A DNA stretch of 5,581 nucleotides from an uncultured Clostridia bacterium. Its GTDB lineage: Bacteria; Bacillota; Clostridia; Oscillospirales; CAG-272. Numbering within the stretch: position 1 is the stretch's first letter; each line of letters starts with the position of its first letter. The stretch lies in contig CAMZFG010000084.1 in assembly GCA_947306035.1 (NCBI GenBank), positions 1 to 5,581 of the forward strand. Reading direction: 5' to 3'. Made by a program: the position numbers and the translations under genes. Below are positions 1-5,531 of the stretch, piece after piece. Below the pieces are notes generated by a model. That model worked only from the letters and a program-made list of their open reading frames with translations. It was not told where the DNA came from and searched no databases.

Positions 1-4
1 AATA

Positions 5-17
5 ACGGTCTGACCGT
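5..17. promoter_or_regulatory. 13-bp palindrome upstream of the giant surface-protein gene
   Basis: The arms ACGGTC and GACCGT are perfect inverted repeats around a single central T. They lie 7 bases before the Shine-Dalgarno sequence of the long gene. An odd-centred palindrome in a leader could be a repressor operator or a very small RNA hairpin. The promoter itself must lie upstream of the window, so the position relative to the transcription start is unknown. Six-base arms can also arise by chance, so this is a candidate only. Confidence 0.3.
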
Positions 18-24
18 AATCCTT

Positions 25-30
25 GGAGGG
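25..30 (+). promoter_or_regulatory. Ribosome binding site of the giant repeat protein gene
   Basis: GGAGGG lies 3 bases before the ATG at 34, or 4 bases if only GGAGG is counted. The match to the 16S anti-Shine-Dalgarno sequence is strong, although the spacer is on the short side. It supports ATG 34 as the start. The other nearby start codon, TTG at 23, is in a different frame and gives only an Arg/Pro-rich shadow. Confidence 0.8.
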
Positions 31-33
31 AAT

Positions 34-3000
34 ATGGCGAACGACGAATATACCAACGACCGGGCAAACGCCGCGGCGGAAAACACGCCCGCTCCCGCAC
101 CGCAGGAACAGCCCGCGCAAACGACGCCGCAGGAGCAAACGCCGCAGGCCGCGCCGCAGGAGCAATCCGCGCAGGCCGCGCCGCGAGAGCAAACGCCGCA
201 GGCAGAGCCCGCTCCGCAGGAGCAACCGCAGGCCGAAGCGCAGCAGCCAACGACAGAAGCACAGCCGACCGAAGTGCCGGCTCCTGTTGCCGCGCCCGCC
301 GAACAGCCGGCGCCCGTGCCGGACAAAAAGAAGAAGAAAGAGAAGGCGCCGAAGCCGGAGAAAAAACCGAAGCCGGAGCCCGCGCCCGAACCGGAGCCCG
401 CCGAAGAGCCGGCGCCCGTGAGAAAACGCCCGAACGGGCAGGAACGCCGCCGCCGTCGGCACCGTTCACATCCGCGCCGCTACTGGATCCGTCGGCACCG
501 CCGTCGCTATCTGCGGCACCTTTTCAAGCGCATATTCCTGTTTACGCTGGCCGTGCTGCTCGGCGTCATGCTGACGCTGGGGCTTTTGGTGGGCGGCGCC
601 TTTATGGCGCTCGGCGGCCTGACCATCGACTTTCTGCAGCATTTCGGCATCGCGCAGGGTGCCGACGAATACCTGACCGATCAGGGCGAAGTGGATCTGA
701 CCAACACCTCGCTGCTCGAACTGATCTGGGATCTGCGCACCGTGGGCACGCAGCTCGATTCCCACACGGTGCAGACGCTGCTTGACCGCTACGGTCTGCG
801 TTTGCCCGAAGAGGTCGCGCGCGTTCTGCCCACCGACCTGTTCCAGATCCCACTCAGCCGCCTGCTCTCCGAAGAAGGCGGCACCGCCGTGACCGAGAAC
901 CTGACGCTCGGCTATTTCCTCTCGTTCCTGCCCGAGGGCATGCTGGCCCCGCAGGTGGTGGAAAAACTCTCGCCCCGTCCGCTTTCCCTTTTGGTGAACA
1001 GCGATTGGCTGGGGCTGTTCGGCGGCCTGCAGCTCGGCTATTTCACGGGCGTGACCTATGACGAAGCGGGTCACGTCGTGTATCAGGACCCCGCCGTGCC
1101 CACCCCGCAGGAACTGCTGGCGGAACTCGACCTCGGCAGCATGATGGACGCCATGACCAAAAACGGCGACTTTTTAGCCGTGCTGCACGACGATCTCGGC
1201 AGCAAGGAGATCGGTTCGCTCATCAGCGGTATGACCGAGGGCGCGCTGATCGACACCATGGTCGAGGGCAAGACCGTTGCCGACGTCATCACGCTCAACG
1301 AGGAGACGGGGCGCTACGAGATCAGTTTCAACGCGCTGGCCGGCAACGTTTATCTGGGGCAGGTGCTGAACTACGTGAAAGTAGAAGAGCACGAGGACCC
1401 GCTGGATCCCGAAAGCCCCGTCAAGATCGTGTGGTACGAAAAGTACGACGCGGAGCATCTCGACGACGAGGAATACACCAAAAAAGTCACGGGCATGGAA
1501 AAATACATGGCCGACGTGGCGCTGCAGGATCTGATCAACGGCACGCTGTCGCTGGAGACCACCTTTGACGGTCTGTTCTTCGGCGATATGCAGAGCGGCT
1601 ACGCCCGCGGCGACGCTCTCCACGGCGACGCCCTCGATCCCGAAAAGGTGACCGGCTACGAGTGGACGGAAAACGGCACTCCCGTCAAAGCCATGGCCAA
1701 AGCCATTGCCAACATCAAGGTCAGCGACGTGCTCTCCGGCAATCTCAACGTCAGCGAGATCATGGGCGACCTCGCCTTCGGCGACTTGCAGAACTACGTC
1801 AAGCACGAGGACGGCAAGTGGTACGAAACGCAGGAGCCGCCCGCCGAGGATAAATACGTGGGCGCGGTGCAGAACGCGCTGGCCAAGATCCGCCTCTCCG
1901 ACGTGGTGGACGGCGGCATTGATCTCGACACCACGCTGGCGGGCCTGAAAGCGGGCGACGCCATGGGCTATATCCCCGTGGAAGAGACCGACCCTCTGCA
2001 TCCCGAAGACCCGCCCAAGACCGTGTGGTACGAAAAGTACGACGCGGATCACCTCGACGACCCCGAAAAGACCAAAAAGGCCGACGGCCGCGACGCGGCG
2101 TTTGCCGACATTGCCATTCTCGACCTTATCAAAGGGGAATTGAACCTTGACAGCACCCTCGACGATATGACGCTGGCCGACGCCATGAACTACACCAAAG
2201 TCGGCGACGATTACTACTCGACCTACACCGACGACGGCGACGACAGCAACGACGTCAAAGTCACGGGCATTCTCGCCGTGCTGGCGCCCAAAAAGCTGAA
2301 CAACATCGGCTCGTCGGTCGGCACCGTCAAGATCGGCGAAGTGCTCGGCTACACGGCGGTGGAAGAGGCAGACCCCCTGCATCCCGAAAACCCGCCCACG
2401 ATCGTGTGGTACGAGAAATACGACGAGGATCACCTCGACGACCCCGAAAAGACCAAACGGGCAGAGGGCATTATGGTCAGTCTGGCCGACCTGACCGTAG
2501 ACGATCTTTCAAACGACGATACCGTCACCGAAAAGGTGGGCGATATCACGCTGGCCGACGCCCTCGGGTACAAACTGCACGAAGGCGTCTACTACACCAC
2601 TTATATAGGGCCTGACGACCCCGGCAACGTCGAGGTGGAGGGCATTCTCTCCGTGCTGGCGCCCAAAAAGATCAACGCCATCGACAGCAGCGTCGGCACC
2701 ATCAAGATCGGCGAGGCGCTGAAATATACGGCCGTCGATGAGGGCGATCCCGAACACCCGGTGTGGTACGAAACGTATATCGGCCCCGGCGACCCCGCCA
2801 ACAAGCGGGCGGAAGGCGTGATGGCGCACCTGGCTGATCTGACCATCGACGACCTGTCGAACTCGCAGACCGTGACCGACAAGATCGGCGAGATCACGCT
2901 CGGCGACGCGCTCGGCTACAAATACGTGGACGGCGTATGGTACGAGAAATACGACGCCGATCACCTCTCCGACCCCGCCAAGACCAAAAAGGCGAGTTCC

Positions 3001-4842
3001 GTCATGGCCACGCTGGCCGACAAGCGCATCGACGGCATGAGCGACGCGGTCAACGACGCGGAACTCTATAAGATCCTCGGCTATACCGAGGTCGACGAGG
3101 AGTACTATATCACCTATATCGGCCCCGACGATCCCGGCAACGAAAAGGCCTCCGGCGTGCTGACGCAACTGGCCGATCTCAAAGTCGGCGAACTCTCCGA
3201 CAACGATAAAGTGACCGCCAAGATCAACGGCATCAAACTGGCCGACGCGCTCAGCTATCAGCTGGTCGACGGCGTCTACTACTCGACCTACGTGGGGCCG
3301 GACGATCCCGGCAACGTCAAAGTAGAGGGCATTCTCTCCGTACTGGCGCCGAAAAAACTCAACGAGATCGAGAGCAGCGTGGGCACCATGAAGATCGGCG
3401 AGGTCATGAAGTACACCGCCGTCGAAGAGGGCATGCCGCCCGTTACGGTGTGGTACGAGACCTACGTGGGCCCGGGCGATCCCGGCAATAAGGTGGCCAC
3501 CGGCATGATGGCAACGCTCGCGGATCTGACCATCGACGGGCTTTCCGATCCCGATACCGTCAGCGCCAAAGTGGGCGAGATCACGCTGGCCGACGCGCTC
3601 GGCTACAAGTACGTGGACGGCACGTGGTATGAAAAATACGTGGGCCCCGGCGATCCGGAGAACGTCAAGGCCAGCCCCGTGATGGCGACGCTGGCCGAAA
3701 AGCGCATCGACAACATGAGCAACGCCGTCAACGACGCGTACCTGTACGAGATCCTCGGCTACACGCGCGTGGTGCATCACGACCCGCTGCACCCCGACGA
3801 CCCGGAATACGACACCTACACCTATTACACCGACGAGGCCTGCACCCAGGAGGCCTCCGGCGTGCTGGCGCAGATGGCAGACCTTAAAGTCGGCGAACTC
3901 TCCGACAACGACAAGGTCACGACCAAGATCAACAACATGCAACTGGCCGACGTGCTGGGCCACGAGAAACACGCAGGCACGTGGTACACGCATTACGACC
4001 CGCTGCACCCCGAACAGAACCGCGTGACCGGCGTGCTGGCGCAACTGATGGAAAGCCGCGTGGGCGACCTTTCCACCACCATTGACGACGTCAAACTCGG
4101 CGCGGCCATGGGCTACTACGAGGACGGCGGCGTGTGGTACGAAGACGCGGGGCACACCGTGCCCGTGACCGGCGTGCTGAAAGCGTTTGCGCCGCTGACC
4201 ACCGGAGAACTTTCTCACGGCGATACCATTGTCGATACCATCGACGCCCTGACGCTCGGCGACGCGCTCGGCTACACCAAAGAGGCCGGCGTGTGGTACG
4301 ACAAGACGCACAACGAGGCGCACGGCATCATCGGCGCGCTGTGCGACACCCGCATCGACGGGCTCGGCGCGGCGGTCGACACCATGAAACTCGGCACCAT
4401 GCTCGACTACGAGGAGCACGGCGGCGTGTGGTATTCGACCTACAGCGACGACGGCAACCCCGCCAACGACGTGAAAGTCACCGGCATTCTCGCCACGCTG
4501 TCGAACAAGACCATCGGGCAGCTCGGCGACGCCGTGTCCGATCTGCGCGTGGCGGACGTGTTCGGCTACGAGGAGCACGGCGGCGTGTGGTATGTGACCT
4601 ATATCGACGAGGGCGACCCCGGCAACGTGCCGGTATCGGGCATCGTGCAACTGATCGGCCCCGCCACCCGCATCGATCAACTCGACAGCGTCAACTTGGA
4701 AAGCAAGACGCTGCAGGACTTTTACAACGCGGGCGTGTTCATCGACGAGACCCGTGCCACCAAATTGCAAAACAATTTCGGCGACTCCTGGCGGACGATG
4801 ACGCTGATCCAACTGCTCGACGCGTTGCTTGCCATGCTGTAA
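34..4842 (+). CDS. Giant single-pass membrane-anchored tandem-repeat surface protein, function unknown
   Basis: This is an intact 1602-residue protein with a good ribosome binding site and a TAA stop. Residues 1-128 are a Pro/Gln/Glu/Ala-rich low-complexity tail that becomes Lys/Pro/Glu-rich after residue 97. Residues 130-166 are extremely Arg-rich. Residues 168-193 form one hydrophobic helix (LFTLAVLLGVMLTLGLL begins it). By the positive-inside rule the N-terminus is cytoplasmic and about 1400 residues are exported, so the helix acts as an uncleaved signal anchor. Residues 197-412 are an unrecognised, partly repeat-like region. Residues about 414-1536 are about 19 tandem units, each a core ending in an LADALGY-type motif plus a GVWYxxY acidic linker. 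Residues 1537-1602 form a distinct C-terminal segment. There is no LPXTG motif, no second membrane helix and no catalytic motif that I can see. There are only two cysteines, near residues 1270 and 1437. I do not recognise a named family. A structural role as a surface stalk or wall-spanning tether, or an adhesive role, is inference. The reading frame is very secure and the function is not. Confidence 0.93.
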   Translation: MANDEYTNDRANAAAENTPAPAPQEQPAQTTPQEQTPQAAPQEQSAQAAPREQTPQAEPAPQEQPQAEAQQPTTEAQPTEVPAPVAAPAEQPAPVPDKKKKKEKAPKPEKKPKPEPAPEPEPAEEPAPVRKRPNGQERRRRRHRSHPRRYWIRRHRRRYLRHLFKRIFLFTLAVLLGVMLTLGLLVGGAFMALGGLTIDFLQHFGIAQGADEYLTDQGEVDLTNTSLLELIWDLRTVGTQLDSHTVQTLLDRYGLRLPEEVARVLPTDLFQIPLSRLLSEEGGTAVTENLTLGYFLSFLPEGMLAPQVVEKLSPRPLSLLVNSDWLGLFGGLQLGYFTGVTYDEAGHVVYQDPAVPTPQELLAELDLGSMMDAMTKNGDFLAVLHDDLGSKEIGSLISGMTEGALIDTMVEGKTVADVITLNEETGRYEISFNALAGNVYLGQVLNYVKVEEHEDPLDPESPVKIVWYEKYDAEHLDDEEYTKKVTGMEKYMADVALQDLINGTLSLETTFDGLFFGDMQSGYARGDALHGDALDPEKVTGYEWTENGTPVKAMAKAIANIKVSDVLSGNLNVSEIMGDLAFGDLQNYVKHEDGKWYETQEPPAEDKYVGAVQNALAKIRLSDVVDGGIDLDTTLAGLKAGDAMGYIPVEETDPLHPEDPPKTVWYEKYDADHLDDPEKTKKADGRDAAFADIAILDLIKGELNLDSTLDDMTLADAMNYTKVGDDYYSTYTDDGDDSNDVKVTGILAVLAPKKLNNIGSSVGTVKIGEVLGYTAVEEADPLHPENPPTIVWYEKYDEDHLDDPEKTKRAEGIMVSLADLTVDDLSNDDTVTEKVGDITLADALGYKLHEGVYYTTYIGPDDPGNVEVEGILSVLAPKKINAIDSSVGTIKIGEALKYTAVDEGDPEHPVWYETYIGPGDPANKRAEGVMAHLADLTIDDLSNSQTVTDKIGEITLGDALGYKYVDGVWYEKYDADHLSDPAKTKKASSVMATLADKRIDGMSDAVNDAELYKILGYTEVDEEYYITYIGPDDPGNEKASGVLTQLADLKVGELSDNDKVTAKINGIKLADALSYQLVDGVYYSTYVGPDDPGNVKVEGILSVLAPKKLNEIESSVGTMKIGEVMKYTAVEEGMPPVTVWYETYVGPGDPGNKVATGMMATLADLTIDGLSDPDTVSAKVGEITLADALGYKYVDGTWYEKYVGPGDPENVKASPVMATLAEKRIDNMSNAVNDAYLYEILGYTRVVHHDPLHPDDPEYDTYTYYTDEACTQEASGVLAQMADLKVGELSDNDKVTTKINNMQLADVLGHEKHAGTWYTHYDPLHPEQNRVTGVLAQLMESRVGDLSTTIDDVKLGAAMGYYEDGGVWYEDAGHTVPVTGVLKAFAPLTTGELSHGDTIVDTIDALTLGDALGYTKEAGVWYDKTHNEAHGIIGALCDTRIDGLGAAVDTMKLGTMLDYEEHGGVWYSTYSDDGNPANDVKVTGILATLSNKTIGQLGDAVSDLRVADVFGYEEHGGVWYVTYIDEGDPGNVPVSGIVQLIGPATRIDQLDSVNLESKTLQDFYNAGVFIDETRATKLQNNFGDSWRTMTLIQLLDALLAML
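100..207 (+). repeat. 27-bp coding minisatellite, four copies plus a decayed fifth
   Basis: Four consecutive 9-residue units, PQEQPAQTT, PQEQTPQAA, PQEQSAQAA and PREQTPQAE, occupy residues 23-58. A fifth, partly decayed copy follows a two-residue PA insertion at about 214-240. At DNA level the shared core is ccgcaggagcaa with synonymous variants. The array is in frame, so gain or loss of units would change the length of the cytoplasmic tail without breaking the gene. It encodes a disordered, glutamine- and proline-rich segment. Confidence 0.8.
418..612 (+). other. Arg-rich juxtamembrane stretch and signal-anchor helix
   Basis: Residues 129-166 contain many arginines, including an RRRRR run, mixed with histidine, tyrosine and tryptophan and no acidic residue after Glu137. 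Residues about 168-193 are uninterrupted hydrophobic and glycine residues. This order predicts an N-in, C-out anchor. The charge density greatly exceeds what a signal anchor needs, so the stretch may also bind anionic lipid or nucleic acid. That second role is inference. Confidence 0.8.
622..1269 (+). other. Unrecognised membrane-proximal ectodomain
   Basis: Residues 197-412 follow the membrane helix and precede the clear repeats. The region is leucine-rich and looks mostly helical. It already contains decayed versions of the repeat's signature. LTLGYFLSFLPEG near residue 290 resembles the core-ending motif, and LQLGYF near residue 332 is followed by a TYDEAGHVVYQDP linker. It may therefore be the oldest, most diverged part of the same array, or a separate head domain next to the membrane. 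I see no known motif. Confidence 0.45.
2470..3156 (+). repeat. Four-unit block A (units 7-10), copied as block B
   Basis: This 687-base block encodes four consecutive units whose order and character match units 11-14. Its first unit matches unit 11 at 36 of 58 residues, and its second unit matches unit 12 at 43 of 58, both counted by hand without gaps. The core of its fourth unit matches that of unit 14 at 23 of 28. Its third unit carries a YDADHL-type linker, whereas the corresponding unit in block B has a VGPGDP-type linker. Confidence 0.8.
3157..3861 (+). repeat. Four-unit block B (units 11-14), copy of block A
   Basis: This 705-base block has the same order of units as the block just before it. 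The start of a third copy is visible in unit 15 (3862-4032), whose 34-residue core matches the core of unit 11 at 25 positions. Synonymous differences between the blocks are frequent. In the 16 codons around the GILSVLAPKK junction I count four synonymous changes and one replacement. The last unit has an unusual linker containing HDPLHPDDPEY and YTDEACTQ. Confidence 0.8.
4642..4839 (+). other. C-terminal non-repeat segment of the giant protein
   Basis: Residues 1537-1602 break the repeat pattern. After a partial start (IVQLIGPATRIDQLDSVNL) the segment has no LGY motif or WY linker. It is predicted to be helical and ends in the hydrophobic, leucine-rich TLIQLLDALLAML. It contains no sorting signal, no second membrane helix of sufficient length and no basic tail. 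It may be the capping unit of the solenoid or the distal tip that contacts a partner. Function is unknown. Confidence 0.6.
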
Positions 4843-4908
4843 CGGAAAGTATATCACTGTTCCGAACAAACCATCCCGCAGAAAAAGACCGTTTTCACCG
4901 TTTTGCAA

Positions 4909-4924
4909 GTTTTTTCGAAAAAAC
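4909..4924. promoter_or_regulatory. AT-rich palindrome GTTTTTTCGAAAAAAC
   Basis: This is a perfect 16-bp palindrome. It is partly extended outward by TTGC at 4903-4906 and GCAA at 4925-4928, with two unpaired bases on the left side. It ends 25 bases before the -10 box, just upstream of where a -35 box would fall. It could be a repressor or activator site, or act as an A-tract that helps polymerase binding. As an RNA hairpin it would be weak and lacks a following T run, so a terminator role is unlikely. Confidence 0.4.
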
Positions 4925-4949
4925 GCAAGGAAAAACCGTTTCTCATGCG

Positions 4950-4955
4950 TATAAT
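4950..4955 (+). promoter_or_regulatory. Consensus -10 box TATAAT for the lipoprotein gene
   Basis: TATAAT is an exact match to the sigma-70/SigA -10 hexamer and stands 78 bases before the ATG at 5034. The expected -35 position (about 4926-4933, caaggaaa) has no match to TTGACA. An upstream TG is present at 4946-4947 but is one base too far away for a standard extended -10. The promoter may therefore need an activator or be weak. Transcription would start near 4961-4963. Confidence 0.55.
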
Positions 4956-4960
4956 AAGTG

Positions 4961-4982
4961 AAAGGGTCGTGCACGACGCTTT
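4961..4982. promoter_or_regulatory. Imperfect 22-bp palindrome at the predicted transcription start
   Basis: GTCGTGCACGAC at 4966-4977 is a perfect 12-bp palindrome. The flanking AAAG (4961-4964) and CTTT (4979-4982) extend it to 22 bp with one G-G mismatch pair. It begins 5 bases after the -10 box and so overlaps the likely +1 region, a typical position for a repressor operator. If transcribed it would also form a hairpin with a TGCA loop at the 5' end of the message, which could stabilise it. Termination is less likely because only a short T run follows. Confidence 0.5.
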
Positions 4983-5021
4983 TCAAACGAATATGCGGTT
5001 CCTTTGCGAAGGGCGGGGAAC

Positions 5022-5029
5022 GGAGAGGG
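5022..5029 (+). promoter_or_regulatory. Ribosome binding site of the lipoprotein gene
   Basis: GGAGAGGG lies 4 bases before ATG 5034 and 7 bases before ATG 5037. It supports a start at one of these two adjacent ATG codons rather than the in-frame TTG at 5004. The TTG would add ten charged residues (MRRAGNGEGR) in front of the signal peptide and overlap the ribosome binding site. Confidence 0.75.
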
Positions 5030-5033
5030 TAGA

Positions 5034-5483
5034 ATGATGAAAAGATCGGTGCTGTTTTTGTTAGCGGCCTTTCTCGTTCTTTCAAGTGTCGTCTGCCTGA
5101 CGGGCTGTGCCAAACGCTCGTCGGCGACGACCCTGAAGGAAAAGGTGGTCGCCATGATCGACTGTGACGTGGCGCAGGATACTGAAGGCGCGTATGCCTT
5201 GCTCTATCCCGGCGTGATGGATTTTGAAACGTACCGGACTACGGCCGAACAGATCTACGAGTATTTTCCCGTCACCGCCGGCTACACGTGTCAGATGCAG
5301 GCATGGAACGCAACGAACACGATCGGTGCGCATGCCGCCAAAACCTATGAAGGCAGATATAAAGTCGAATTTGACGAAAAGACCTTTTACATTCTGGTCA
5401 CCTGGCGTTCCGACAAAAACGGAAGCGGCTTTACGGGTTTTCAGATATTGAATGAAGCAGACTGGCTCGCTTCGCAGAAATAA
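5034..5483 (+). CDS. Small lipoprotein, NTF2-like-looking, function unknown
   Basis: This is a 149-residue protein. Residues 1-25 are a lipoprotein signal peptide with basic KR at residues 3-4, a hydrophobic core, and the lipobox LTGC at 22-25. Cys25 would be lipid-modified and become the new N-terminus, leaving a mature protein of about 125 residues anchored on the outer face of the membrane. The mature part starts with an amphipathic helix (TLKEKVVAMI), a short GAYALLYPGVMDF stretch and a second helix. It ends in several alternating strands, such as YKVEFDEKTFYILVTW followed by a GFTGFQILNEADW close. This helix-then-sheet order with a closing Phe-Gln-Ile strand resembles NTF2-like domains of small exported proteins, but that is fold-level inference only. 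ATG 5037 is an equally plausible start. The gene has its own promoter-like region and terminator, so it is probably monocistronic. A functional link with the giant membrane protein upstream is suggested only by position and shared location. Confidence 0.88.
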   Translation: MMKRSVLFLLAAFLVLSSVVCLTGCAKRSSATTLKEKVVAMIDCDVAQDTEGAYALLYPGVMDFETYRTTAEQIYEYFPVTAGYTCQMQAWNATNTIGAHAAKTYEGRYKVEFDEKTFYILVTWRSDKNGSGFTGFQILNEADWLASQK

Positions 5484-5531
5484 CAAAGGCGCAACCGAAA
5501 GTCTTTCCCCGCAAGGCGGCGAGAACCATGC

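Larger units (their letters stand above)
1273..4641 (+). repeat. Array of about 19 diverged tandem protein repeats (about 47-74 residues each)
   Basis: Unit starts by hand alignment are about 1273, then 1495, 1693, 1867, 2089, 2269, 2470, 2644, 2818, 3001, 3157, 3331, 3505, 3679, 3862, 4033, 4174, 4327 and 4486. A unit starts with a pattern like (I/V)(L/M)xxLAxLxIxxLS. It continues to a motif of the form (L/I)(A/G)(D/E)(A/V)LGY and ends with an acidic linker carrying GVWYxxY and usually closing in a glycine. Units 2-5 (1495-2268) have 35-36 residue cores. Units 6-19 have cores of exactly 28 or 34 residues. Copies differ at many synonymous positions, so the array is mostly old and kept by selection on protein sequence. 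Similarly built hypothetical proteins may exist in related bacteria, but I could not search. Unit 1 is the least certain. Confidence 0.9.
4843..5033 (+). other. 191-base intergenic region with promoter elements
   Basis: This region is clearly more AT-rich than the genes. It contains ACCGTTTT at 4888-4895 and 4897-4904, with a shortened copy (ACCGTTT) at 4935-4941. It also contains an AT-rich palindrome, a consensus -10 box, a second palindrome and the ribosome binding site of the downstream gene. I see no GC-rich hairpin followed by a T run after the giant gene. Read-through into the lipoprotein gene is therefore possible. Confidence 0.6.

Noticed and set aside
370..430. TonB-like Pro-Glu/Pro-Lys stretch
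   Set aside because: The KPEP/EPEP composition recalls TonB, but in TonB this region follows the membrane helix. Here it lies before it, on the predicted cytoplasmic side, and there is no TonB C-terminal domain.
1174..2433. 419-residue open frame on the minus strand
   Set aside because: It has the same antisense-shadow composition, with Val, Gly, Phe and His runs, and follows the repeats of the opposite strand. The plus-strand frame has a clear start, topology and conserved repeat protein sequence.
1273..4641. CRISPR array or non-coding DNA repeat
   Set aside because: The repeats are diverged, of variable length, in frame and conserved at protein rather than DNA level, with no constant repeat and unique spacer pattern.
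4780..4842. Sortase anchor at the C-terminus of the giant protein
   Set aside because: The final residues are hydrophobic (LIQLLDALLAML), but there is no LPXTG-like motif, no full membrane helix and no basic tail. Anchoring by the N-terminal helix explains the protein better.
4903..4928. Terminator for the giant gene
   Set aside because: The stem is almost entirely A-T pairs and is followed by GGAAAAACC rather than a T run, so efficient intrinsic termination is unlikely.
4134..4961. 275-residue plus-strand frame overlapping the end of the giant gene
   Set aside because: It is an Arg/Ala/His-rich out-of-frame reading of GC-rich codons with no ribosome binding site. The real frame continues through it with clear repeat units.
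2509..5085. 858-residue open frame on the minus strand
   Set aside because: It lies opposite the repeat gene and is His/Val/Arg-rich and low in complexity. It mirrors the repeat period of the plus-strand gene and also runs through the AT-rich intergenic region. It has no evident ribosome binding site. Antisense frames stay open because the sense gene rarely uses TTA, CTA and TCA codons.
5497..5519. Small inverted repeats GAAAG-T-CTTTC and CCGC-AAG-GCGG after the lipoprotein gene
   Set aside because: The arms are only 4-5 bases long and loops are minimal. The strong terminator just downstream explains the 3' end, so these are probably chance.
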